NCBI GenBank assembly: GCA_039583875.1
Contig: CM077167.1
Coordinates: forward strand, 152,723,010 to 152,787,009
Origin: Platanthera guangdongensis
Taxonomy: Eukaryota; Streptophyta; Magnoliopsida; Asparagales; Orchidaceae
Length of the DNA: 64,000 nucleotides
Direction of reading: 5' to 3'
Position numbers and translations under genes: made by a program. Below the pieces are notes generated by a model. The model did no database searches, was not told the DNA's origin, and worked only from the letters and a program-made list of their open reading frames with translations. Positions 53,857-64,000 of the stretch are shown here, in pieces (within the stretch, counting starts at the first letter, position 1; each line of letters starts with the position of its first letter).

Positions 53857-54986
53857 CTGTCACCACATCAGCCTGTTTGATGGCCTCCTGTTGGCCAAGA
53901 TTATACACCCTTGGTTGGGCCGGAGCATAGTGGGACATGCTCGACTCCACCGTCTTTCCCTTCTCTTCATAGGTAGCTCCCGACTTTCTTTCGGACTTGG
54001 GACGTCCGCTCCAACAATCACGGGCAAAGTGCCCCGTCTTTCCACAAGTAAAACATGCCCTCGGGGCCCGACTCGTAGTCGCCCCAGAAGCACCAGAAAG
54101 TCCTATGCTTCTTGAAGAATCTTTGATAGCCAGACTTTGAAGTAGTCAGCACTTTGAACCCAGATTTCTTCTCGCCCAAGCTTTTCTTTGCCGGCACATT
54201 CTTCATGTCCTTCTTCAAGGACCGGGCCGTGTTGACCAAGGTCAAGAAACCCTGCGTCATCGGCCCCGAGAGTAGTAATCTCAACTCATCTCTCAAGCCT
54301 TCGTAGAATCGATTCGTTTTGCTCTCCTCATCCGCGATGGTGGAGCTAGCATATCGACTCAAACGAGTAAACTTGTGGAGATATTCATCCACGCTCTTCT
54401 CACCCTGAACCAACTTCAGAAATTCGTTCTCCAACGCTATCCTCTGCGTCGAAGGAAGGTATCTAGCCAAGAACAATCTCGAGAACTCCTCCATCGAGAC
54501 ATCACCAAGTTGCCTACCTCTCAGTAAGTGCAGCTCCAATCCTTCCCACCACATTCTCGCTTCACCGTCCAGAAGGAACGTAGCGAAGGTGGTCATATGC
54601 CACTCCTCCATTTCCGTTGCTGTCATGACTCTCTTCACCCTAGAGAGCCAGTCCTCAGCTTGAGATGGGGTTCCCAACCCCGAGAATACCGGAGGGTTAA
54701 AGCTCATTACATGCTTAAGCTGCCTCTCGGTTGCCCTCCTTGGCACCAACGGTTCCACAACCACTTGCTCCACTCTCCTCGGCTCAGCCTCTTGAAGAGG
54801 TTCCTGCTCCATCGCGGGAGCGGGCTGCTGCGTTTGCCTTGCAGGCTGCGCATTTATCACGGCCAACACTGCTTCGGCCACCAATCGTATGTTCTCAGAA
54901 GATAGAGGAGTTGCAGGGGCAACATCTGGTGCACTGCTAGCCTCAGAAACTCGGCGTTCTGACGGACCAACACCACTTCTGGTCAC
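53857..54986 (-). pseudogene. Element F gag
   Basis: The frame starts right after CTATAG with GTG ACC AGA AGT and has an in-frame stop immediately upstream, so there is no conventional ATG. It encodes a 300-codon gag: RATERQLKHVMSFNPPVFSG, TPSQAEDWLSRVKRVMTATE, FATFLLDGEARMWWEGLELH, SMEEFSRLFLARYLPSTQR. A frameshift near 54110 precedes the zinc knuckle, which in the shifted frame reads CFTCGKTGHFARDC (54056-54015), complete. It then runs through KSERKSGATYEEKGK and YNLGQQEAIKQADVVTG to the intron donor. A deletion relative to element A accompanies the frameshift. Confidence 0.88.
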
Positions 54987-55192
54987 CTATAGTGGTACAA
55001 AACACCGTTAACCGACCAAATAAAATTGTAAACATCAATTATAGGAACACGCAGGTTCCTCAACCACGTGTATTTTCATTCCTAAGTGGACATTCATGGG
55101 TTCTTTTACCGTTATAACGATGACGCACACAATGTGCTCACCACCCCTTAAAAAGAATTCGCCCACGAATTCATCTTAAGACCGACCAAAAC
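54987..55192 (-). other. Leader of element F
   Basis: About 200 bp without an extended ORF lie between primer site and gag. On the minus strand they contain the short frame ATGAATTCGTGGGCGAATTC and end CCACTATAG, which looks like a splice acceptor. Confidence 0.5.
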
Positions 55193-55211
55193 CAGTAGTC
55201 TGATACCAAAT
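55193..55211 (-). other. Primer binding site of element F
   Basis: The minus strand reads ATTTGGTATCAGACTACTGG next to the LTR end. TGGTATCAGA matches the complement of the initiator-Met tRNA 3' end. Confidence 0.85.
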
Positions 55212-57494
55212 TGTAACACCCCCTATCCGTCGCATAGCATATAGTAGTAGGTCCGGCCGGGGTCCGACGCCATATACTACAGACAGACCGGGTGGTTACT
55301 CATGGAAACCATCCAACTAATCATAACGTCCTACACAGAGCATTCTAGCGGGAGTAGATTAATAAGTTGCAATAAAGAACCCAGCACTAAAGCATGAATG
55401 TCCACTAATACCAAATAGGAATGTTATACATACACCAGTACAAGCCTTAAGGCCTTACAAAATAGTTCACTTGATATTACATGTCTTACAAACCTCGGCA
55501 CGCAGGCCGGTCATACATGAATAAAGCAGTAAACACTCCAATTAGGCCTTCGAGGGCCGGCTTCGCAAAATTATGCTTTAGCCCGCTATTGACCGCTTGG
55601 TCCAGCAGCACCTGCGAGAAACAAACCACAGCACGATGGCAAAACAAGGCAACGGTAACCAATGATGACCAAATTATAACGATCCCGCCCCCAACTCGGG
55701 GTGGCGATGCTCCTTCCCTGCGTTTCATTAGCATAAGCGAGCAATATAACAATATTCAATTCATCACAGGCGTAGGCTCATATAGCCACTCACCCCGTGC
55801 ACTCAGGGCACATTATCGGTGAACGCAGTCTAAGTCTGCCGACTCACCGCCATCCCTTTGGACGACCAATCAATGAGCAGTTTGTCTTCCCAGCATGGGT
55901 CACGGTAATTAAAACCATAGACCACTGAAGACTCTCATGTATGCCAACGGCTCTAATCCGAATGACATAGAACGGGTACGGTTCCATCTAACCTGTGCTC
56001 ACAACGCAACGGTAATTTATACCATATGCGCCCGTAACGGTAATTTAAACCATATGTGCAGGTCAAACTTCTCCCGAGTCCCGTTTCCATCACATTTCAC
56101 ATAACCCGGTTATGTTCAAGTTGGCTTTTAGGCCACCAAGTTGGCAAGATCATGCATCCGCCCAGTTTTTCGGGTGCACCTTTGGGTTAATCCCCAAGGC
56201 TCCCTGTTGCAATCTACCGCATAGAAAACCCGAAAAAAAAACCAATCGCGCGGAGTCTTCTCCGGCATTTATGCAATGCAACATCACCGATCTAGACCAA
56301 CATGTCCGGGTAGGTTTCACACATCATGCCTATGTCCATTCTCGCTTACGGACTCTAAACAACGGGGACTTCACATATCTACCCGAAGGAACGCCTCCAA
56401 CTCACAGCAAACTCGCGAGAGCGGGCTTCCTATGAAAAGAAGGAGAGCTACTCATGCTCAAGAAGAGAATCGTTACCCTTGCGTTCTTCTTTGGCGCCAT
56501 GGGAAAGTAAGCAGATGAAAAGCACTGCACTAGCTTTGCCTCCGTGGATCCGGATTCGGCTCGCGATTTGGAGCTTCGAAGCTCCTCCAATGGCCGGATC
56601 TAGCTCCTTCTTCCTTCCTTGGCTCTCCTCTCTCTCTAAGTTTTAGAAAGACAACCACTCATGAAAAGTGAGGGTTTCTAAGGCCCAATCCCGGGTATAT
56701 CCCATCAGGAATAACCCCCAGCCATTGGATCACCAATTAAAGAAACGAACGACTTTGATTCGTGACTGAAATGCCCAATCTGGACCGCACACGGCCTGGC
56801 ACACGCCCGTGTCCAGGGCCGTGTGCCTCATTCGCCGTCAAAATCGACGCGCCTGGAACAACACACAGGCATCAAACATGCCCGTGTTCAAACTGACACG
56901 CCCGTGTTCCACCTGACACGCCCGTGTGGCCGGCCGTGTACCCCCATCGTTTTTCCCCGAAAACAACCCGAGCACTGCACGGGTTCTAGGACACGCCCGT
57001 GTCCTTGCCCGTGTCACCTCAACACGCCTGGGCTCCAGGCCGTGTACATGGTCTCGACACTCGACACTTCGTCGAGCGAAGATCGTCGACCTGACGACAC
57101 GACCTTGGACACGCCAGTCTCCTAGGCTATGTACCTTGTCTCGACAAAATGTCGAGAGCAAAATGTCGACTTCCCGGGACGCGTTTCGACACGGGTCGAC
57201 ACGCCCGTGTCGCAGGCCGTGTGCCATGTCTCGACACTCGTCGAGCGCAGAGTGCCGACTTCGCGGGCTAAGTGTCGGCACGGGTCGACACGCCCTGCGA
57301 CACGCCCGTGTCGCAGGCCGTGTGCCCAGTCTCGACACAATGTCGCGATCAAAATGTCAACTTCCCGGCTAAGTGTCAACATAATCTTAACACGCCCTGG
57401 GACACGCCCATGTCACAGGCCGTTTGCCTGCAGCCAGAACCCAAAACTGGCCCAAAACATCCCACGTCACTCTTTTGAGTTTCGGGGCATTACA
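55212..57494 (-). mobile_element. 5' LTR of element F
   Basis: Same length and organisation as the 3' LTR (2283 versus 2282 bp). It is followed on the right by the target duplication AAAAC (57495-57499). Confidence 0.94.
56780..57430 (-). repeat. Mixed palindrome array in element F 5' LTR
   Basis: Same motif classes as in the 3' LTR: ACACGCCCGTGT, GTGTCGACAC and TTCGTCGAGCGAAGATCGTC (57068-57087). Single-base differences between the LTRs fall largely in CpG. Confidence 0.9.
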
Positions 57495-57499
57495 AAAAC

Positions 57500-59199
57500 C
57501 ACACTTGCCGCGGCAACATATTGGCGTCGGTGCATCGACACTCCAATACCGAAGACCCACCACCTTATACTTTCTGCACATGCAACCTAATGTATCGGCA
57601 ACCGAGCCAAAGCTCCCCGGACCATCCCATCTGTCACCATCAACAACCGAGCTTAAGCTCCCCAGACTATCCCGTCCATCACAATCAACAACCGAGCCAA
57701 AGCCCGCCGGGCCAACCTGCTCATCATCAAAACCACCGAGCCTACTGTATCTGTGACCCAACCTAACATCCTGAAACATCAAGGTGAGTGAAAGTGAATC
57801 CCAAGATATGCTAGTTTCTCTTGCAGTTTATTTTTGCCTATAGTTTAGGATAGCCCAGGACTGCCCCCGGTATTCCCCGTGAAGGGCTCTCAAAGGGCAC
57901 TAGGAACTATGATGGTAGCTGAAGCCCATCGTTCCCTTTCTCAAGACACTTATTATTATTGGTTGATACCCAATTCCTGATCCATTTAGTGTTACAATGG
58001 TTCTAACCCTAATGTGTCTTGACCCTCTCTCTCTCTATCCTCCATAAGAAAGACGATCTTTCGTCGATCCCGAGCACCACCTAATCTTAGACAACTCTAC
58101 AACCTACTCATCCCAACTTCCAATGGTATACTCCACTCCTCTTTACTAAAAGCAGTAAACCACAAACCCTTCTCCCTACGACTATTCCCCAAGAGGACAC
58201 GATTTTCGCAGTTTTACTAAATGCAGACCACCTTATGCTAAATGATGTACAAGATATGAGATTCTCCAAATCATCTTCCAAATGCCTTAAGATAATTACT
58301 GGAGTCCTATCATGACATTTATATACTAAACCCAGAAGCTTTGAATTTTCCTAATTAATCTGACATTTTATTTATTTCTCCCAAAAATCTAAATCCCCCA
58401 ATTTGAATACGAAGTGGCCCTTACACTAATGCAAAATGCTCCATAAAATTATGATAAATACTAGGCAGGAAATTAACAGTAAATTCAAGTTCCCAATTTT
58501 TGTTTGCTAGGTTTAGGACTTGATCCATAATTTTAAACATAATCACATAATTAACAACTAATGAAGTAAATATTGTAAATAAGCTTCCAAAAATTATAAT
58601 AAAATTTAAGCCTGGCTAATATGCCCTAAAAACACTCATGACAAAGTTTCCAAACTTCCCAGTGAAAAATGAGCTCAAATTTTAATTTAAAACAATAATC
58701 CTCATTCTTACATTAATGAAACAAATACTGGAATTATTGACCTAAAAATTATGGTAAAATTTCCTCATGTAAATATTGAACTAAATACACTTTTACATGA
58801 GTCTCACAATTTTCAAACCAATATTGTGCTCTGAATCTAATTTTGTATAAAATTGCATTCTTAAATGTTTGTGACGAAGGAACTAAAAATACACATCTAA
58901 AAATTACAATAAAAATCAAGAATGAGTATATTGGCCTTAAATACCCTCTGCCCAATTTTCATAACTTCCTATTAAATAGTGTGACCATAACAAATAAAAG
59001 ACTATCAAGGGCAATTCCATGTATTATAAAGGAGGTACTAAATTTATTGTTCCAAAATTACCAGTAAAATCACCAGAGGCTCTAATTAACAATATAACCG
59101 TACTATCGAAGTTATATAACTTTTCATTAAGTTTTGGTGGCTTGTCTTACATGTATAATGGTTGTGTCCTAAGCAAGGGTTAGGGTTTTGAGGGGTTTA
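57500..59199 (+). mobile_element. D-family LTR D', third part
   Basis: CCCCGTGAAGGGCTCTCAAA, the adjoining GGGCACTAGGAACTATGATG and the following AT-rich half match D (reverse complement near 28690-28600) in order. It ends near GGTTTTGAGGGGTTTA, where element G begins, just short of the expected LTR end. No gene is seen. Confidence 0.78.
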
Positions 59200-60195
59200 T
59201 GTAACACCCCCAAATGTCGCATGGCATAAAACAGAAGGTCCAGCTGGAACCCGATGTCATATACCATAGACAGTCGGAAGGATTTCCAAATGAATATTCA
59301 AACCATCCAATTAAGACTACTTGTCCTACACACAGCATTCTAGCAGAAGTTTTTAAAGTTGAAAGAACCCAAATCTTAAATCCAACATATATATGAATGT
59401 CCACGACCACAAGCACAGGAATGAACCCAAATACACTGAAAAGGTACATGGCCTTATGGCCTTACAAATGTTCACTTAATAAAACATGTCTTATATAAAT
59501 CGGCTCGCAGGCCGGTCACACATGATAAACGTAAAAACAACTATTCTTTACGGCCTTCTAGGGCCAGCACAGCAACATGGTCTCCCGCCCACTATTTTGT
59601 ACTCGGCTCCCACCCCGTGCTCTTCTCTCTAACACCTTGGAAGGAGAATGCCTTGGAGAGAAATGAGGTATTAACTCCCTTATTCCCGGCCTTAACAGAG
59701 CAGGAAGCCATCTGGGCCGTTGGATTTTAATTAAAGAAAACGAACAGCTCAGATCCGCTCAAAAATCTACAGACCTGGGCTGAATACGGCTTGGCACACG
59801 GCCGTATCCCCAGCCGTGTTCCTCGATCCAGGGAGGATCGTCGAACTGAGAAACGACACACGGGCCAAGACACGCCCGTGTCTCACCTGCCACGCCCGTG
59901 TCAGGTTCCTCGACACGACCGTGTTCGGGGGCGTGTCACGCATAACCGCCACGGCAATGGACACGACCCAACTAGACACGGGTACAGACACGCGTTAGCA
60001 CACGCCCGTGCCGGATGACACGCCCGTGTCATCCGGCCGTGTTCCTTGTCGTCTCCTTCTCGGGATCAAAATGACCAAAAATGCCAGCCAGACACGTCCT
60101 TGGACATGCCCGTGTCCTAGGTCGTGTACCCCTATACAGGCACCAATAATCCCTTTTTACGCGACCGACTCAAATACGATTTTCGGGGCGTTACA
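59200..60195 (-). mobile_element. 3' LTR of element G
   Basis: In element orientation it starts TGTAACGCCCCGAAAATCG at 60195 and ends GGGGGTGTTACA at 59200. The end half aligns with the F LTR (for example ACCATCCAATTAAGACTA and the GGCCGGTCACACATGA blocks). It is 996 bp long. Confidence 0.9.
59785..60140 (-). repeat. Palindrome array in element G LTR
   Basis: ACACGCCCGTGT-type units with variants, plus one GATCGTCGAACTGAG (59836-59850), identical to the core of copia 1 units. It is located in U3, 55-410 bp from the LTR start. Confidence 0.87.
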
Positions 60196-60213
60196 AATCT
60201 CCCCCACTTAAGG
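60196..60213 (-). other. Polypurine tract of element G
   Basis: The minus strand reads CTTAAGTGGGGGAGATT directly before the 3' LTR. Confidence 0.85.
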
Positions 60214-60224
60214 AATTTCGTCCC

Positions 60225-61476
60225 GAAATTAAGCAAAGGTACACAAAATCTAAATGACACATGAGTGGAATAACTCGGGGTATTCCTCCAACATAGCTTA
60301 CTCTCGCTCCCAAGAAAGCTCCTCACGTCCACAATAATCCCAATGGACTTTAACCATTCAGACCTCCTTGTTGCGGAGTCGTTTGACTACAACATCTTCA
60401 ATTCGTACTGGCTTGACCCTTGTTGTTAATTCATAATCAACCAGTACCTGATTGTCCGCAATGATTTGCGAAGGCTCTTGCACTGCCTTACGCAACACCG
60501 ATACGTGGAACACGTCATGCAGCCTACTCAACTCCGTCGACAGCTTCAATCTATACGCCGCCTCGCCAACACGCTCCAGGATTTCAAATGGTCCAAGGTA
60601 TCTCGGACTCAGCTTCTTCAAGCGTCGAACCCGCAATACACCCTTGAACGACTTGATTTTTAGATACACCATGTCGCCAACATAAAACTCCACGTTCCTA
60701 TGCCTGGCGTTATAGTACTTTGACTGCCTGTCCTGAGCGATCTTCAACCTTTCCTAAATTGTCTGTATCATTGAAGTGGCATCTTCCACCGCTTGACGTT
60801 TGTACAACTTCGATTCGCCTGCCTCCAACCAAGACAACGGCGTACGACACTTCCTCCCGTACAAGGCCTCGAAAGGCGCCATTCCAATACTTGCCTGAAA
60901 GCTGTTGTTGTATGCAAACTGCACCATATACAGGTGATCCTCCCAATGCTTCCCGAAATCTAGGACGCACATGCGAAGCATGTCCTCCATAGTCATGTTG
61001 ACCCTCTCGGTTTGGACATCCGTCTGTGGGTGAAAGGTTGTGCTAAACTTTAGATTAGTACCCAACATACTATGCACCAACCTCCAGTCATTCGACGTGA
61101 AGCGTCCATCTCGATCACTAACAATACAGCGGGGCACACCATGCAATTGTACAATATTATCCCCGTATTGTTTGGCTAACTTTTCCACCGGATCTTCTTT
61201 CCTGTTCGGAATAAAGGGCAACACCTTTGTCAACCTATCGACGACCACCCAAATGGCATCGTTTCCCTTCTGCGACTTCGGCAAGCCATGCACAAAATCC
61301 ATAGATATGTCGTCTAATTTCCATTCTAGGATAGGTAGGGATTTCAAGAAACCTCCGAGCTTCTGGCATTCCGCCTTCACCAATGCGCAAGTATGGTACT
61401 TGGCCACATAAAGTGCTACATCCTTCTTCAAACCCGGCCACCAGAATAATTTCTTCATGTCTCTATACATCTTCAT
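60225..61476 (-). pseudogene. Element G integrase and chromodomain
   Basis: Integrase from MKMYRDMKKLFWWPGLKKDV (61476) through the zinc-domain end [15 protein letters not shown], core [33 protein letters not shown] and FHPQTDVQTERVNMTMEDML, to [20 protein letters not shown]. After a stop near 60752 the GPY/F-type module follows (SFKGVLRVRRLKKLSPRYLG). The chromodomain-like end (MVKVHWDYCGREELSWERE, EYPELF) has two stops, near 60358 and 60287. The upstream zinc-domain half lies beyond the MITE. All three catalytic acidic positions of the core appear present. Confidence 0.88.
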
Positions 61477-62073
61477 TAGGGGTGTGCATGAAAAACCGAA
61501 AACCGACCAAACCGCCCCAAACCGCCCAAACCGAACCGATTTTACACCGAACCGAACGACTCGGTTCGGTTTTGGTTTTCCTCTCTGAAAAACCGAACCG
61601 CACCGACTAATAATGCATGCAAAAATATTACCAATAATAATCTTTTAACTATTTTTATTAACTAAATAATGTACACAAATTATATCAACTTAATAATTTT
61701 AATATCATTTGAACTAAAATAATTTTTTGTGATGCATATTTTATGCATCAAGACGAATTAAACATTTTGTTGAACTGATTTTTTTATATTTATTACTCGA
61801 TTTCACAATAAAAATATTTAATCATTTTTTAATGTAATATGAGCTATTAGCTATCGTATGTAAATAAAGCTTGATGATATTAATTTTTTAATTGTCATAC
61901 CTTTTTTACAATTTTTTTGAGATATTTAAGTACACAATTATTTTAAATAGTATAACTGAAAAACCGAAAACCGAACCGAGTAAACCGACCAAAAAACCGA
62001 ACCGAACCGATAAACATCGGTTCGGTTTCGGTTTGGGTCCAAACCGACCCAAACCGAACCGCTTGCACCCCTA
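61477..62073. mobile_element. hAT-type MITE inserted in element G integrase
   Basis: Ends TAGGGGTGTGCA and TGCACCCCTA are inverted repeats, and the 8-bp duplication ATCTTCAT lies at 61469-61476 and 62074-62081. An 8-bp duplication with TAGGGGTG ends is typical of hAT elements. Both subterminal regions are rich in AACCGAACCG repeats in opposite orientation; the middle is AT-rich with no coding sequence. It splits the integrase between the HPGSMK and KMYRD codons. Confidence 0.93.
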
Positions 62074-62081
62074 ATCTTCAT

Positions 62082-63420
62082 GCTTCCCGGGTGGATTGAG
62101 TACTTGGTATGATGAGCCTCATACATCAATTCCTCCCGAAGATTATCTCCACTAGGGGCGCATAGACGACCTTCCTTCCTTAGCAACCCATCCTCAACAG
62201 CAAACTGAGAATTTGACTCATCCAACGACTCATCCAAAATCTGCTTCATGCTGTTGTCCTGAACCAAAGCCCTCCGAACTCTATCCACTAGGTCACATTG
62301 CACCTCTATCCAAAATAGTTTTGCCTCAGCACTAGATTGTTTGTCAATGCAGGATATCTCCAAAGCCTCCAACTCATGGACCAATCTCTCATCATGTATC
62401 GATAACCAGTTGGCCTGCGCTGGAATCCTACGACTCAACGCATCCGCCACTGCATTTCCCTTCCCAGGCACATAATGTATCTTGAAGGTGTAGTCCCCCA
62501 AGAACTCCATCCACCTCCGCTGCCTCATGTTCAGATCCTTTTGGTCTAACAGGTACTTCAAGCTCTTATGATCGGTGTAAATTTTGACGTTCACACCGTA
62601 CAAGTAGTGCCTCCAAAGCTTTAGAGCAAATATCACGGCCGCTAACTCTAAGTCATGGACCGGATAATTCCTCTCATGAACTTTTAGTTGTCGTGAACCA
62701 TAGGCTATCACTCTCCCATGTTGTAGCAGAACACAACCCAAACCATTACCTGAAGCATCACTATAGATTTTGAACCCTTCGGTTCCACTTGGCGAACAAA
62801 AAATAGGCGACGTGGTCAAACACCTCTTCAACTCTTCAAAAGCCTGTTTGCACTCCGGAGACCACACAAACTTCTGATCCTTTCTAGTCAATGTCGTGAG
62901 GGGTAGCCCTATCCGCGAGAAGTTCTCTACGAAGCGCCTGTAGTAGCCAGCAAGCCCCAGAAAACTCCGAACCTCCGCCACTGAAGTCAAAGCAGGCCAC
63001 TCCCGTATCGCCACTATCTTCGCCAGATCCACAGCTATCCCTTCTCCACTGACAACATGACCAAGGAACGCTATCGAGGATAACCAAAATTCACACTTGG
63101 AGAACTTAGCATACAACTGATTCCTCCTCAACGTCTCCAATACCATGTGTAGATCCTTGTAGAGATTCTCCTCGCACTACGAGTACACCAGGATATCGTC
63201 GATAAATACTATCACGAAACGATCCAGGTACTCTCTGAATGTCCTATTCATCAGATACATAAACACGGACGGCGCATTGGTCAAACCAAACAGCATGACC
63301 ATGAACTCGTAATGCCCAAACCGCGTACTGAATGTTATCTTTGGGATGTCGCTCTCCTTTATCCTCAATTGATAGTAACCGGACTTCAGATCTAACTTCG
63401 AATATCATGTTGACCAAATC
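62082..63420 (-). pseudogene. Element G reverse transcriptase (palm end, thumb) and RNase H
   Basis: RT palm: [36 protein letters not shown] and FIDDILVYS (63368-63177), a stop near 63177, then [32 protein letters not shown] and [20 protein letters not shown]. RNase [35 protein letters not shown] and [17 protein letters not shown] (DHKS intact here, unlike F). [19 protein letters not shown] and the start of the integrase zinc domain [13 protein letters not shown] follow to the MITE. A frameshift near 63395-63420 separates it from the RT fingers. Confidence 0.9.
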
Positions 63421-63422
63421 AG

Positions 63423-64000
63423 CTAATCAAACAGATCGTCAATCCTGGGAATAGGATACTTATTCTTCTCCGTAAGCTTGTTCAATTCCCGGTAGTCGAT
63501 ACAAAGCCGCAAGCTCCCATCTTTCTTCTTAACAAAGAGAACTGGCGCGCTCCAAGGCGATGAACTTGGACACACATAACCTTGCTCTAGCAACTCTTGT
63601 AGTTGCACCTTCAACTCTGTCATCTCTCTTAGCGCTATCCGATAGGGGGAGCGTGACACCGGTTTGGCACCCGGCACCAGCTCTATAGTAAAGTCTATCT
63701 CCCGCTGAGGAGGGGCTCCTGGGAGATCATCTGGAAACACATCGGGATACTCGAACACAACTGGGATGATTTACAAACTAGGCTTAGGCGTCGAAGTCTG
63801 CACTAGAGTGACAAACAACTCTGCACCTGACCGAACTGCCTTGATCACCTGAAGGGCCGACATCAAAACTTTCCCTGACCCCTTCATGCCCGCGAAAGTC
63901 GCCTCATGACTAGCTCTCAACTGACCCACTAGCAACTTCGATCCACGTATACATGCTGCTCCGAGAGCCTGACCATACTAAAGATCACGTTGAACTCTCC
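63423..64000 (-). pseudogene. Element G protease end and RT fingers
   Basis: At the right edge the minus strand reads FNVIFSMVRLSEQH, the end of the protease (compare FGMDWLSEQQ in F), with stops. The linker contains GSGKVLMSALQVIKAVRSGA-type sequence in shifted frames. From 63758 the frame [20 protein letters not shown] leads into RT fingers [20 protein letters not shown] and [13 protein letters not shown]. Stops occur near 63772 and 63423. Confidence 0.82.

Larger units (their letters stand above)
48056..57494 (-). mobile_element. Tekay/Del-like chromovirus element F, complete
   Basis: This is a complete 9.4-kb gypsy element with LTRs 48056-50337 and 55212-57494 and a 5-bp duplication AAAAC at 48051-48055 and 57495-57499. 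Minus-strand order: 5' LTR, initiator-Met primer site, gag, intron, protease, RT, RNase H, integrase, chromodomain, polypurine tract, 3' LTR. RT before integrase plus a C-terminal chromodomain identifies a chromovirus, and the sequence style is Tekay/Del. There are two frameshifts and two nonsense codons. The LTRs show about five differences in their first 100 bases, so insertion is not very recent. It sits inside D'. Confidence 0.95.
59200..64000 (-). mobile_element. Tekay/Del-like element G (right end outside window)
   Basis: Minus-strand gypsy element related to F with a shorter LTR: 3' LTR 59200-60195, chromodomain/integrase, MITE insertion, RNase H, RT and the end of protease; gag and the 5' LTR lie beyond 64000. 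Multiple stops and shifts. It is inserted near the end of D'. The left flank GTTTA would be its target duplication if found again at the other end. Confidence 0.92.

Overview
This window is repeat-rich angiosperm (probably eudicot) nuclear DNA. I see no intact host gene, rRNA, tRNA or CRISPR array. Essentially everything can be assigned to LTR retrotransposons, two CACTA-type termini and one hAT MITE, nested in one another. Plant signs are initiator-Met-tRNA primer binding sites, Sirevirus-like copia, Athila-like gypsy and Tekay/Del-like chromoviruses, and CACTA and hAT ends. I cannot name the species.

Layout. 1-7766: Sirevirus-like copia element 1 (minus; its 3' LTR lies beyond the left edge), inserted into the pol of an Athila-like element. 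7767-13820: the rest of that Athila element (plus): pol, env-like ORF and a 3' LTR that is itself a 1.2-kb palindrome. It sits inside the LTR of Tekay-like element A. 13821-15858: element A (LTR tail, decayed gag, intron, start of protease), cut off at a junction with copia element 3. 15859-17440, 22360-23986 and 43285-43763: scattered pieces of copia 3 (minus). It is interrupted by long LTR-like unit B (17441-22359) and by LTR-like unit C (23987-27340 plus 42806-43284). C is split by solo LTR D (27341-29628 plus 42354-42800; target duplication TAGGA). D is split by complete Sirevirus-like copia 2 (29629-42353; target duplication ATTTT). 43998-44567: LTR start E. 44568-59199: a second D-family LTR (D'), itself split by a CACTA-type element carrying pieces of a PRP4-like kinase gene (45563-47876) and by complete Tekay-like element F (48056-57494; target duplication AAAAC). 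59200-64000: Tekay-like element G, interrupted by a hAT MITE (61477-62073; 8-bp duplication) and leaving the window on the right.

The most interesting signal is regulatory. Three unrelated retroelements with a third, env-like ORF (copia 1, copia 2, Athila) each show the same order between pol and that ORF: an array of short CpG-containing palindromes, then a TATA box, then a leader of about 100 nt, then the ORF start codon. Each array uses the motif type that also fills that element's own LTR. The motifs differ between elements (TTCGACGATC-type, GTGTCGACAC-type, TCACGCCCGTGA-type), but some recur in the LTRs of Tekay elements F and G. I infer that the env-like ORFs have their own promoters, built from the same parts as the LTR promoter.

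A second notable point is a 75-76 bp spliceosomal-type intron between gag and protease in both Tekay-like copies that show this region. Removing it restores the reading frame in F. Most coding regions are broken by nonsense codons (often at tryptophan codons) and frameshifts, as expected in silenced, methylated heterochromatin.
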